A program made the translations under genes and the position numbers. A stretch of 64,000 nt of DNA, taken from Wuchereria bancrofti (Eukaryota; Nematoda; Chromadorea; Rhabditida; Onchocercidae). The DNA lies in the NCBI GenBank assembly GCA_005281725.1, contig SSBO01000009.1, positions 3,546,163 through 3,610,162 of the forward strand, given 5' to 3'. This document shows, piece after piece, positions 37,784 to 50,727 of this stretch. The notes below the pieces were generated by a model. That model did not search any database, was not told the DNA's origin, and saw nothing but the letters and a program-made list of their open reading frames with translations. How positions within the stretch are numbered: the stretch's first letter is position 1; each line of letters starts with the position of its first letter.

Positions 37784-40700
37784 GTTTTCTTTTTTTTCTA
37801 TTTGTTAACTTATTGTTTTAAGTAATCTACTTTTCATGACATTTATTTAGTGGTAGTTTTTTTAACTATTATGAAGTTTACTTAACCTAAACTGAATGTT
37901 GATATCTCTTTAAGTAATTCTAAGCAAAATTTTATTAAATTTAATGAAGTTTTTGCATTATTTTGTTTCAAATGAAATTTACTTCCTTTTTTCCAATTTC
38001 CTCTTCCTATTTGCATGTAAATTTGTAGAGGGAATTAGTTAAGATACTAATGTAAAATTAGGAAAGCACAAATTAAAAAAGAATTAATCTATAATAAATG
38101 AGAATGAAAAAGAGACAGAGAGAAGACATTTCCAACTATTTGTGCACTAATAGCGCCTTATCAGTAATTCATTGAAATAAAAAAGTTGTTTTTCTAAGGA
38201 AAATGACCAGTAACTCTTCATATGAAAGTTTTTTGCACTTAGCAGATCCCTTTTAAACTTTCAACTTTTATAAGAATACTTCTTTCTTTAGTATAATTTT
38301 CTCATCTAAGTATAACTTTGATGCTTTTGCAGGAGAAAAAAGAATGAAGCAAAAAAAATTGCATTTGTCTTTCACATTACACGTCTTAAAAAGAAAAAAA
38401 AGAAGAGAAAATCTAAATTGAAATATTTCTAGTCGTTGTATCTGTGAGAGATGAAAAAAATTCTAAGAATTTGGTAATATTTTTTGAATTAATCAGAATT
38501 TTTTTTTTTCTTTCAGTAGTCAGATTTTTTTTTAATGTAAAATATCGACCACAATTTCTAATATTGTTATTGGTGATAAATTCTGATTTAGTTATGACAA
38601 CTTCAAATAAGCTAGCATAACATGCAACAAAGGCAATTATCAAGCTTTCCGTGATAACATCATTTTATCAATGCTATTGTAATATTCATCATTTTCAAAC
38701 TTAGTGCATTTAAATAATTTCAAAAATTGTTTCCTAGAAATTAAACAATACATTATCATTATTTTAATTGTAATGTTATCCAAAATATCCTTCCCAATTA
38801 ATACATGAAGAAAAAAATAGCAGAACAATATACGCGGAAATAAATTTTAAGCTAATGAGCTAAGAATTTTGAAATGAAATAGTGGGCGGAATAAGTTTCA
38901 AATCACAAAGTTGGAAAAGTTTACTTTTTCGACGTATTACTTATCTTGCAATGCCTTTTCTCTCAACAACAATGCAATAAATAAACTGGTAGATTGAACA
39001 ATAATGCATTTTATTTTATTCATATATCTTCCAAACAAAAATATAGCCATATGTAATTGCTTTTTCGATGAAAAAAACAAAAGCAAAAAAAAAAAAACTG
39101 AATTAAAAGAACGAATTTTTTTATTGAATGACAATTTTTATTCCTCCATTTCGCTTTTCGCTTTTCATCGTTTTCATTTTCATATCAGCTGTCTTTTTTC
39201 CGTTTTTTGGGAAATAATAAAATGAAAAGACAATAGCGCTGTAATAAACTTTCTCCATTTGTATGATAAATTAAACTGAAAATACTTATCACTTGTTTAA
39301 AAATTGTTTAAAACATATAAATTAGTATATAATTTAGATAATATATAAATTAGTTCAGAAAATGAAATTGCTAATTATGATTATCCCTGAATGACACTAA
39401 AGTAATGAATGAGAAGAGACTAACTTTTGGCTATCATTCATTTAGAAAGCCTTAATTCAGTATGAAATGAGTAAAACCAACGAATTATCATAAATAATGA
39501 AACAAATTAAACTTCAATACCATTCAATCATTTTAAATGCTTTATTGATTAGTAAGAGATCTGTCAAATACCACAAATAAAAGAAGACAAAGTCTTAAGT
39601 ATCTGCCGTAGATGCGATTGTGTCACAATCAAAGATATTACCAACTGAATGTGTAATTCGAAATGATTTTCATTGACTGAATTCTTTTGGTTTCAAGTAA
39701 TTAATTCTATTAGTAAAAATTTAGAGAGCCTCGCTGATAAAACTTTGTTTCTCTGATAAAATTTCCGTTTTCGAGGTTTTGAATCTTTTTTTCAACCCAT
39801 TTTCTCCCTAATTAAGAAGTTTGACGTATTTTGATTTACTTTGTTTCATCAGATTTTTTTCTTCTCTCCTACACTTTCTGAACGTATCTGCGCAGAGAGC
39901 TGAAAATACTGCTGAAATTAAACTTTCCGCTATTGCCATTCATTAGCTATTCCGGATTACCTATTCCAGTTTGTATAAATGCTGGGTTGAATTTTAAACA
40001 GAAAAAAAAAATCGGATAGTTTAGTCTTCAGAGCTAATTGAATTGAAACGTTTCACTGCTAGCGCAACGATTCCTTTTCTCTGAGGAAAGTCGGAAATTT
40101 CAATTGTACAAACAATAGAGTAGAAGCTTCTTTGTCCAATATCTGTTCAATTCAGTTACATATACACCCACACAGAGAGAGAGGAACAGAGAGAGAGAGA
40201 GAGAGAGAGAGAGATGGGATAAATAAGAGAAAGGTTATTAGTGTCCTAGTGCAATCGCTTAAGCCATCAGACCCAGTTGTAATCCCAAAGAACAAACATA
40301 CAAATTTCTCCCACTTCGTTAGAAAGTGGAAACGACTGATTGCTGTTGGAGAATTAGCCAAGCTATCAAAATAGATCAAAACTGAACAAATTAGTGGTAT
40401 CCTTAATTAGTAACAATAAAATGACTACTTTTATTCATCAAGAAATAATGATTGGATTAGATCTAGGCGGAATATTTGATGCTTTCGCGCTGATATCGCT
40501 TATATCATTGCAAAAGCTCTCCAATCTTCTCTGCTGAGACTATCATTTAATTCTAATGTGACAAGCCTTATCATTTGACATTGATAAAACTAATCTGATC
40601 AATTTATCTTTCTTGTCGAATACATCAGTTTCATTTTGCAAATTATGTATGATATGGAAAGATCAGTGATACATAGTTCGGGAAGGATTGAGTTAAAAGA

Positions 40701-43659
40701 ATTATTGCAACTTCAAAAATGTTTATTTCATTTTCAACCATAATCCAAAACAATTGCAAGAATTATCTCTTTAGGATGGAAGTATGAAATGTATTGACGT
40801 AACTGGGAAACTGTGTCATTGATTATGTGCTTTGAAAAATCTTAGATTTAATGTTTGATGAGAAATTTTCTGAACTTATAAGTCATTCATGCAATTTTAA
40901 GCATTTTTATAGAATATATTCAGTCACCAACTAATTACGAATAAAATAACTGCTAAAATTTGTATAGGAATTCACAAGTAATTTCTTACAAGCTTTGTCA
41001 ACTTTTGTTAATAAATTAATAGATTTAATAGATTGAAGTATGACTTAAGAAGTTGTTACTCACCTTAGCCATTTCAACTTTAACGTAAAATCCCATCATG
41101 TGTCACACGTTCAGTCTTCTTAAGAATTATAGAATTTGCAAAGTTTTAAATAGAGGTACTAATTTAAGAAATTTATATGGAAAAATAAAATTTTAATTAT
41201 TTAGAGATATCGTGTCACCTTGCATTTCTTCTGGCATATCAGGATTTCTCTGCATTATCCTGATATACCAGATGTGTTAAAGGGACAGTAATTAGTAACT
41301 TCTTCTAAAACATACGAAGTATTAAATGATAATTTAAAAAAGATCATTTTAAGTATAATTTGTAAATAGTTTAATTATGTTATAGATATCAACCATATAA
41401 GCAATAATTGTCGTATTTACTGCTCTAATTAAAGCTAAAAATCACAAGCACATAATAAATAACATTCTAAGATTGGATAATAAATTTGTGATTTTTGAAA
41501 TTTTTATCAGTCTAGTTAGGTTAAAATACAAGATGAGCTGCAATAAAAAAACAAGAAAGAGAGAGAGGGAGAGAGAGAGGGAATATCTTTGCTAAGCAAA
41601 TTTCCTATTTTCATTCATCTCTTCATCAATATACGGTTCAAAGTGCATCAGTTAAGGATAAGTGATTTGCACTCCGTAATCATTTTCATTTCAACGCCAT
41701 CACTTCATCTTTCTGTTCCTTTTTTCGCATTCGTTCCCAATTTTTTGAGAAATTTTATGACCAAACATATAGTCATTTACTTCCTTTCTCATCCACTAAT
41801 CATATATTATCATTTATTTCATTTTGTATTATTTCATTCAACTAAATTCGATAGTCGTTTCTCTGATTTTATCTTAGGTTGAAATTTCATTTTATTTCAA
41901 AATTGCTCGTTTCAATTTCACTTCATACAAAGAAGAATATTTTCACTGAAATATGAAATTGTTGAGAGTGAAGTATAGTTGAATTATAGATAAAAATAGG
42001 ATAAAATTGTTGTTTTTCAATCGCATTCATTTACTTTTGTCTTGTTTTCTCTTTTAGGATTTTTGAATAATTTAACACCATTTTATGTTATAATTTAAAA
42101 TTTTGATTTATCATACTTAGAATTATTCAGATGCTTGCAGTATTGTACAACGTTATGCAGTTAGTTTCAAATGGTCTAACTTTTTAAATTGATATTTGAA
42201 ATCTATCACAGTGCTATTCATTTATGGAATTGATTCTTGCATAATCAGTTCTTAAAAACTGAAATTTTCTTGTCAGAAATAACGTTCTATTAATTACAAT
42301 ATTTTTGTAGTTTAATGAAGCGAAGAGAAGCTAATAGATAGTAGTGCAATTAGTATTAGATTAAGTAATAGTATCATTAAAATCTTTCAATATCAAAAAT
42401 AATTTCACTAAAAAATAGCTATACAAATTTGAATTTGAACTTCACATCAACAACAGTTTGTTTAATGCATTGATGGATAATTTTTCTTTACAAAATGATG
42501 TTTTTAATGAAAATAGCTTCTGTTTACAACGAATTTCTATTGTTTCTCTTCAATTCATTTGCCATTTTTTTTTCGTTTTTATCTTCAAAATTGTTTACAC
42601 TTTTTTCCATCTTTGTTGCATCAAATGTAAACATTTAATTTAATTTGTCATATTTATATTATCTTTTGTCAACAAATAAAAACGCATATTGTTAGATGTT
42701 CAATACGAGTTAATCGAATTCTATTAGCAAAACTAAAAAAAGATGAACATTTTCATTCAATTTCATCCATTTGAGGACGACTACTTAAGTTTATTCTGGC
42801 TAACTACCAGCATTGAATTAAATTCTAAATAAGATTTGCAATATATCCTTCCTCCGTGCCTTTTTTTTTTTTTTTGAGAATTAAGAGGATGGATACAAGC
42901 ATGAATTTCAATATACTCGTATCTACCTGAATTATTATTACCTATGTTGAGTTTCAAATGTGATAACTCTTTACATTATCATTGACAGTGAAACGATTTA
43001 CACATTTACATTGATAAAGGAAAGTTCAAAGATGCATCTAGTAAATTTCATTTTTTTTTTATCGATGCATCTATTTGCATTGCAATCTTTTGCTTTTTCA
43101 TAAGCTTACCATTAGGAAGGACAGTTGTCATTTACGGAATTATTCTTCAAATCTGATATTAATCTTGCTAAACGTCTCTAAATTTAAAAAATTCGTGAAA
43201 AAGAATCAAAAACAGCTGTATGGTATATTTCTCTCTTTTTTATTTGCAGCAGTCACTCAGTAATTTTTAAGAATATCTCCGCCAGATAGAAAGTTTGAAA
43301 ATTACGAATAAAGAAGCTATTGAGTTTTTGTTTTAATTTCTAGGACGGCGAAGTTTGTGAAAAAGAAATATATGTCATTGAAGATGTTAGCATCATTATC
43401 CTTACATTTCTATTTTATTTAAATGGATTAGATAGAATGTAATGTGGATGGAAATTTAAATTAAAATTCATTGAAGATGTCAACATCATAAAGACAATTA
43501 GTAGTAAATAGCAATTAAGTTCACAAATATTGATATGGATGGCTACCTTGTTTACTTATGCACTATACAGTCTTTAAAAATTTGAAAAGTATTCTTCAAT
43601 TCAGACAGAATATATTTCATCAATGTGAACTGTCATTAGAAGAAAATTATCAATGAGCG
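37784..43659. other. Intergenic region upstream of the DMSR-like receptor
   Basis: About 5.9 kb of A/T homopolymer-rich DNA. GA-rich tracts at 40172-40214 and 41556-41580, poly-T near 42860-42875. Open frames here are low complexity and show no domain. It should contain the receptor promoter. Confidence 0.5.
40172..40214. repeat. CA/GA microsatellite
   Basis: CACACA followed by interrupted GA repeats, with about ten uninterrupted GA units at 40190-40213. It produces an Arg-Glu run in one frame that should not be taken for protein. Confidence 0.8.
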
Positions 43660-46600
43660 ATGAATGGTGGTGCATGCGAGATTGGTTCGGTACCATTTCA
43701 AAATGCCACCTGGTTATTTGCTACATTGTCAAATTTCCATGTCACATATGGCGTCATACATCCTTATATTGCTGTTATACTTTGTTTTGCGGGTCAGTTA
43801 TCGTCATTTGAATTAAAATTTTAAAAAAATAGGTGAAAAACAGTAGAAATCTATTAAACTTTTGGTTAAGCATCTGTTTAAGTTTCCTTTGAGACTTCAA
43901 TTGAAAAAATACTTAACTGAAAACAAACGAGAAAAATTGTAGTACAAAATTCCATTCAATCAAAGGAATAGATCAAAAATTATATCATTTCTTGATCCAA
44001 AAATAAATGAAATAATTTCTGACTATTAGTTCAACTGTCTATTGAATAGAATTACCATTAATTAATTAATTTTAAATGAATTATTAGCTAAGCTGGATTA
44101 CAAAAGTAGACAAGCAATGAGCACAGATTAAATGTTTAAAGTTATTATATATATCATTTATTGTAGATGAAATGGAATAACTAATTCATTTGAACAACCA
44201 TCAGAACAAGTTTTTAATTTCTCATTAATTAAATTAACAATTTTATTCTGATAAGAGATAACCGTATTAATAAAACAACGTTTAAAAATTTTTTGCAAAA
44301 ATTGTTACCGTTCTATATTTGCATTGGAAAACAATTTTAATCTTTCACTCATTTTTTTTAAATCCTTCCTATAAACAATTTATTAGCAATCTTCAACAAT
44401 GTTTATCACATTGTTAATTTGCATAATCTTATCAGTTAAAGCTAATTAATCGTGAAAGATTCAATTGCTAAGAATAAAAAAAATAATTTATACCTTAGGT
44501 ACAATACTGAATGTGATGACAATCGCGGTATTAACCCGTCCATCAATGATTTCACCAGTAAATGTTCTGCTTTGTTCGGTAGCAATTTGTGATGTGCTCG
44601 TCATGGCGTCGTACCTAATCTTCGTCACCCATTTTTTGATTAATGCAGCTAATCGTTGTTTACATACCGATTATAGTTATCCGTGGACTATCTTTACTTT
44701 AATTCATGCCCATGCATCTGTCATTTTACATTCTACAAGTATATGGCTTACTGTTAGTATTACACTTATTTTCTCGAACTACTTTCTCATTTGTATTGTC
44801 GCATAAAATTAATGGTTTAAAAAATTTAACAATTTGAAAATAATATGTCACATAGGTTTTTTCCAATTTATACAAACAGAAGATAAGGAGTATAAAAATT
44901 AATTTATAATATTATTTCTCTCTTTTACGTAATTGGTTTTAAGAAATGAAATATTAGAATATATTTTCCTTTTTATAGCAATTAATTTCTTTAAAGTGTA
45001 ATATTAAATTTTGATAAATTAATTATAAGTGAGAATGAAAATGATATTGATAAGGAATTGAAAGGGACAAAAATATAAACCATTCATTCATAATCGATTA
45101 TCAGAGAAAAAAATTATAATTAGAAATATAATTAAAATATAAAATGGAAGTCAATTTAACTTTATAGCAACAAGCTTAGCAGAAATAATTCCTTCGTCTG
45201 ATCTTTCTATCATAGACACTTTTTGACTTTTTGCACCAGTTTAAGTTTCTTTCATAAGTAGCAAAAATTTCTTAATCTTGAAGGTATTGCTAGCTCAGAT
45301 ACGTGTCTTAACAATTCGCCGTTCTACGTTGCATCCGTCAACTACCGTTACAATACGTTTCACTGTTTTGCTCAGTTTAGCTACATGTTTCATCATGTCG
45401 CTATTCAATCTTCCCAATTTTTTAACTTTTAAGGTAAGTTTACTTCAAGTATTTTGTAAATTAGAAGTTTGGGCAGTATCTTTTTAACAAGGTTTCAAAT
45501 AACTCTTTATTATCAGGCTGATTAAGGTTACTTTAAGAATTTTTAGTGTTTCCATGGAAATATGTATTTAACTGATCAATCACGCCATTTTTTTTGTTAT
45601 GAAGTAAAGTGTTGTGAAATTTAATATTAATGATTAAAGATTGTAAGAACATCACCAGAGTTATTTCTTCCATGCTTAGTCAAATTTTCCGAGAATTCAT
45701 CGTTATACGACAAAGTTGACGATGATTACACCGAGCAGAATTCGGATTATTCACAATATAATGATGAATATCCGGTTTACATGCTTGTCGCATCACAAGG
45801 CAACTGTCTGAAGCTCAAGGTATTTCAGTATCGTACTATAATTAAATGAACTCTAAAACTTTATTGTTATAAACATTGGCAATAATTGAAGAATAAGGAC
45901 GGAGGGAAACATTTTTGTTACAATTTATGAAGAAAATTGAAATGAATTGGAGAGCTTCAATTATACAGCAAGTTCTTCATTTCTATCGTTAAACTGAAAT
46001 TAAAGTAATTGTTTCGTTACTTCAATCATCGATCCTTAAGTAGTTGGAAAAAAAACTTTTAATTGAAGTAAAATTTTAAAACTAAAAATCTACGAGTTAA
46101 ATGATTTTTTTTTTTTTGAAATACTTCTTAATTGAGAAAAACAGTTGGATAATGCTATAATTACTTGCGGAATTAGTTCGTGGACACTAATTAGAAATTG
46201 TGAAATGCAAAGCTATTAATTTTTAGTTTTGAAATATTACGGCTGAAAGCATTAAGAGGGAAATTTTATCATTTCATAAATTTTGATATTTCTCATGACA
46301 CATTTGGCAACATAAAAAGATTTAAATTTAATTTATTCTTAATAACTACTTTCGGCTAATAAATTAAGAATTACTCATTTTCTGATTAAAGCAACACATG
46401 TTGGTGTATTGCAGTTAGCATTTTGGTCAAATGGAATACTCTTTAAAGTGGTGCCATGCTTGTTGTTAACTATATCAATTATTGTACTGCTCAAAGTGAT
46501 TGCTGACTTGTCACGTCAAAGGCGACATCTTGCGCAGGTTGAACTTGAACGTTTGTATATCATTTGCAAACCATAAATTAAGACGTAATTATAATCAATT

Positions 46601-49208
46601 AAGCATTAAAAACTTAATGGTCTAACTAGAACTAATTTTTATTTCTTCTTGTAAATCAAATTGTTTTTTCTGATTTGCAAAAAAGAAAAAAATTTTATCA
46701 CATAATAATTGCAATGATGTTCAATTAATTAATAAATAAGATTTAATATGTTTCTTTGCAAAAACCAACGACATTTATTTCTCAAAATGCATGTGCAACG
46801 TGTTTTTGAAACCAAATGCAAAATTTAACTCTTTGAGTCGAGTGATAGTAATGATGCAAAATGGAACAACATCGCCATTTTGTGCTAGATTCAATTAGCT
46901 TGCAAATTTTACACGTTCATTTCTTCTTTCTTTTTTCACGAATAATTTTTCTTTTAAATTATTTAAATTATCCGGAAAAAAAAGAAAAGGAGGAAACAGA
47001 GAGAGGAAAGAAACAGCTCTTCTCCAAAAGGCCTTTTTTCGTTCCTTGTTCTTGCTTATAGTACATTAGAAAGTGTAAAGGTCGAAACTTTTGTTTGTTA
47101 AATGTTATCTCATCTTTTACTTTAATCAATAATTAGTATATATTTGAGGAATTAAATTTAGAAATATAAAAGGATAAAATCACTTTGAGAGATACAATGG
47201 TTAATGAAAAAACTTCGGGAATTAGCAAAGATGAAAAATTTATTGAAATAATTTAAAATAAATACATCTCATTATTACTACTCTACTTGATAATTATTAC
47301 ATCAAATATGCATTAATTTAATAAGCATCATTAGTTCTCCTACTCTGATCAAACTCGAAATTTACTCAATCACAGAAATGTCATTCTTATTCGAAGAATC
47401 TTTTCGAATTGCACTCGGTCACAGGAATATCATTCCCATCCGACCAAACTTTAAGATATATTTAATCAATCGTAGTGATTGAAGCGGGGTAGAATATCCA
47501 CTACAATAGAAAAAAAGTGACATCGTATCAGTTGTTCAAGAAATTCCCGTAGGTTCTAATTGCAGTGAATCCATTTCTTTTTAAATTAATCAACATTTAT
47601 TAACAAAATACAATTTAATAGTTGATGAAGAGAAAGGTGCCGAAAGATCATACAACACCAATGCTTGTCGCAGTTTTATCAATATTTCTTATCACGGAGT
47701 TACCACAAGGTGTTATGAATGTGTTGACAGGCATTTTTACTGGTGATACTTTTCATCAAAAAGTAAGTAATTTACTTTTGACACAACTTTTTATTTCTTT
47801 ATTTTGAAATTGGTATTAAAAATAACATTTTATGTTATCTTAATTATCAACTAAAAATGAAATATATACAATGAACCAAAAATAAAATGCTGAAAAAAGT
47901 TGTGCTATGTCCATTACTACTTTTCGGGAATAACCGATACCTTTCTTGTATAAGTATCTATTTGTAAATTATAACAAAGATAGTAGAATTTATAACTGTT
48001 TGAATTACAGGTTTACTTACCCCTGGGTGATTTTATGGATCTTTTATCACTAATCAATTCAGCTGTTAATTTTCTAATTTACTGTATTATGAATAAACGC
48101 TTCCGTGTTACATTCCTCCAGTTGTTTTGTGGTTTTTTTATAAATCGGAAACTTTCAAGGTATAAATTAGCGATATAAAATAACATTACATATATAATGC
48201 CGTAAATTCAGGTAATTTAAAAAGCTCCGACACAGATTACTTCAATTTTATTACATTATGATGGTAGAATTTTTACTGGTGGATGGATTTTAAACATCTT
48301 AATTTCATTTTTCTTGAAGTTGAAGTTTGTTTTAACCTAAGGTACAAAAATCTGTTCTAACTCGTGATAAACAAGAAATTAAACTACAGTTATGAACTAA
48401 AATTTATAAAGCAAAAAGAAAAGAAAATTCCAGAGTAGTAGAAGATTACAGTCGTATGGATTATGCTTATGAATCACCAGGAGAACGTAATCGAAGTACT
48501 GATGTAAGTCGAACCGAACAGGTATAATTTTTGAGAGTTGAAAAATTACTTGAAGAAAAAAGTGATTCATAAAATTGCACAAAATGCAAAAGATTTAATT
48601 CTGATAAAATTAAATAGAAATTGATATTATTTTTCATACAGATTGAATGAGATAACTGGTATTAACAGAAAGAATTCAACAATTTTATATAGGCCGAGCA
48701 ACAAGAAATGAAGAAATTGAAATTAAGATATGAAATTAGCAAATAAGTTAACTAATAAGCAAATAAAAAAAGATTAGCAAATTAATAGGCTTTTTCAGCT
48801 CATGCCTACATCATCACAACACCAGCCAAGTGCTACATCAGTTTTTACCAGCTTATCAGTGACACGGGAAGAGCCCTTACAGAATTATAGAAAATTTACA
48901 GGCAATTTATTAACTGTTGAGGGTAATCACTGCCGAAGGATGGCTATTGTAGCTGGGCAGGTAAGTAATCATCACTTATCATCACTTAATTTAAAATACA
49001 TCTTGTTTCACTCATTTACTCATCATATTCAATTTGTCGCATTCCTTATTTACTAATTGTATTATTCTCTTCATTCAACATTTTCTTTATAGTCTTTGCC
49101 TTCATTTAAAATGCTTTTATAATTTCGATTCTTTCCAACACATTTGATTTTTATAACAAGGATATTTTGTTTTCATTTCATCTATTATAGGAAGAGAGTA
49201 AAGAATGA
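43660..49208 (+). CDS. DMSR-like FMRFamide-type neuropeptide GPCR
   Basis: Ten exons: 43660-43792, 44499-44752, 45284-45433, 45661-45819, 46415-46537, 47622-47762, 48011-48159, 48434-48521, 48799-48960, 49191-49208 (TGA); 458 residues, all junctions in phase. Rhodopsin-class receptor with seven helices. Family marks: TM1 GTILNVMTIAVLTRPSM, TM2 SPVNVLLCSVAICDVLVMAS, TM3 end LLAQIRVLTIRRS in place of DRY, TM6 HTTPMLVAVLSIFLITELPQ, TM7 LGDFMDLLSLINSAVNFLIY. These match the dromyosuppressin-receptor-related (DMSR) group, whose C. elegans members bind FLP peptides. N-glycosylation site NAT at 15-17; Cys in the TM2-TM3 loop and in NCLKLK of loop 2 can form the usual disulfide. The cytoplasmic tail is about 105 residues, Ser/Thr-rich. 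A GTAAGT inside exon 8 (48504) is an in-frame alternative donor. The start is the first ATG in an open frame without an obvious acceptor before it. Confidence 0.93.
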
Positions 49209-49533
49209 GAAATATCGCCAATGATGTAAAAGCTGTTAAAGTAAAGTCACTTTGATTTGATGGAAAGAAGATCAGTCGACGATCACTCAACGAAAGGATG
49301 AATTGGTCTTCATCATTCTATCATTCCAGTCATCATTGATAATCTAAGATGTTTTTATTATTATGCATACCTCAACAATTTCACATATGAATGAAGTTGA
49401 ATTTCTCTGATCTTTGTTATTATCGTGAAAATTTTTGCAAAAATGTTTTGCTCTATGAAATGCTTAATAATACGACTTATTCTTTAATTTCAACTCTTTA
49501 AGTCTTCTCTTAACTGAAATTATTGAAAAAGAC

Positions 49534-49539
49534 AATAAA
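49534..49539 (+). terminator. AATAAA polyadenylation signal of the GPCR gene
   Basis: First AATAAA after the receptor stop codon, about 325 bp downstream. Confidence 0.4.
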
Positions 49540-50085
49540 CGATCCCTGGGGAATCGCATCATATTCGTTTCACAAAAAATAATATTCAGTGATAATATTT
49601 CGGTTTTTCATATATATATATTGCAGTGTTATCCGAGAATTTAGCCTACCTATACAATTTCTTGGAATACAACATTATCTTTCAAAACAATAATATTCCA
49701 GTGTTCCCAAGAGTTACCAGCAGAATTCTCGCAATGCTTTCTCATTCCTGCAACAAAGAGATCAAAAATTACAGATGGGAATAATATAAATAATGAATGC
49801 TTAATGTCTTAAATGTTCAAAAGAAATAACAGTAAGATGATCAAATCTGGCTAAAAAGACAGGAAACCCAGATGATTTATATATGTATACCTACTGAAAG
49901 TTACTGAATCGGAATGGGAAATATACTTTCTGGTTTCCCAAGCATTAGACTAATCTTCCTCATCTCGAAATCTCACTTATCTTCATTAAAATCCACTTGC
50001 TAAGGACCCAAAATATCCCACATACTAGACACTTTTATTCAGATAATCATCATACTCTAACATTTCATCAGAAATAACTCCAACT

Positions 50086-50286
50086 TTATTTAATTGGAGC
50101 AGTGGCAATGTGTTCAGTGTAGTACAACTTGACAGCAAGTTCGATGACGCGCCTGTGAATTGAAATTGACAAAGACAAGCATATAGCTGATATGACTTGA
50201 TGTGATAAATAGTATTCTGAGGCGTCGGAGTTTTTAATTTCGAGGGGACTCTTGCATTTAAATTGCACTAGTGACGGGAATGACAT
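50086..50286 (-). CDS. Possible small ORF downstream of LDHD
   Basis: 66-codon open frame from an ATG at 50286 (an in-frame ATG also at 50319), ending KLYYTEHIATAPIK. Its last third follows a good acceptor (TTCAATTCACAG, 50151-50162), so the true gene may be spliced. An AATAAA overlaps the stop codon on this strand. It lies 440 bp beyond the LDHD stop on the same strand and could be a last member of the gene chain. No domain recognised. Confidence 0.25.
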   Translation of the reverse strand: MSFPSLVQFKCKSPLEIKNSDASEYYLSHQVISAICLSLSISIHRRVIELAVKLYYTEHIATAPIK

Positions 50287-50727
50287 GGTATTTTCTCGTG
50301 AAGTAGTTTGATAAATCATAAATGTGTGTAGTATCGTCCTAACACATAATTGTTTCGGTGAAAGCCTAACTGTTTAAGTACGAACGGACATACCACTCCG
50401 AAAAGTTTAAGCGGCGTCGTTTTATTGCCTCTTTTTAAATGAACTTTGAAAGAACACGGTTAAAAAAGGTCGTAATCATTTATCAAGACTGTAGCAGTTT
50501 AAAGGCTCAATTAAGACCAGCATTTAGGTAAAGAGACTCGTAGGAATTACAATCTGGCAACCCAATATAACGATTGACAAAATAATCATTCATCAAAGTT
50601 TTGCTGATATGGTAATTAAGTTTTCTGAAATTAGCATTACTTCTTGATGTTCACTGCCCACGTCAAATTATTCAAATGCACTAATAACAAATATATTTTC
50701 CAGATAATTTGAAAGGATGAAATAAAA

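Noticed and set aside
40132..40379. Opposed 80- and 75-codon frames
   Set aside because: Created by the GA microsatellite; the two strands mirror each other.
41589..41882. 97-codon plus-strand ORF
   Set aside because: T-rich, Phe/His/Ile-rich translation typical of non-coding T runs; no splice context.
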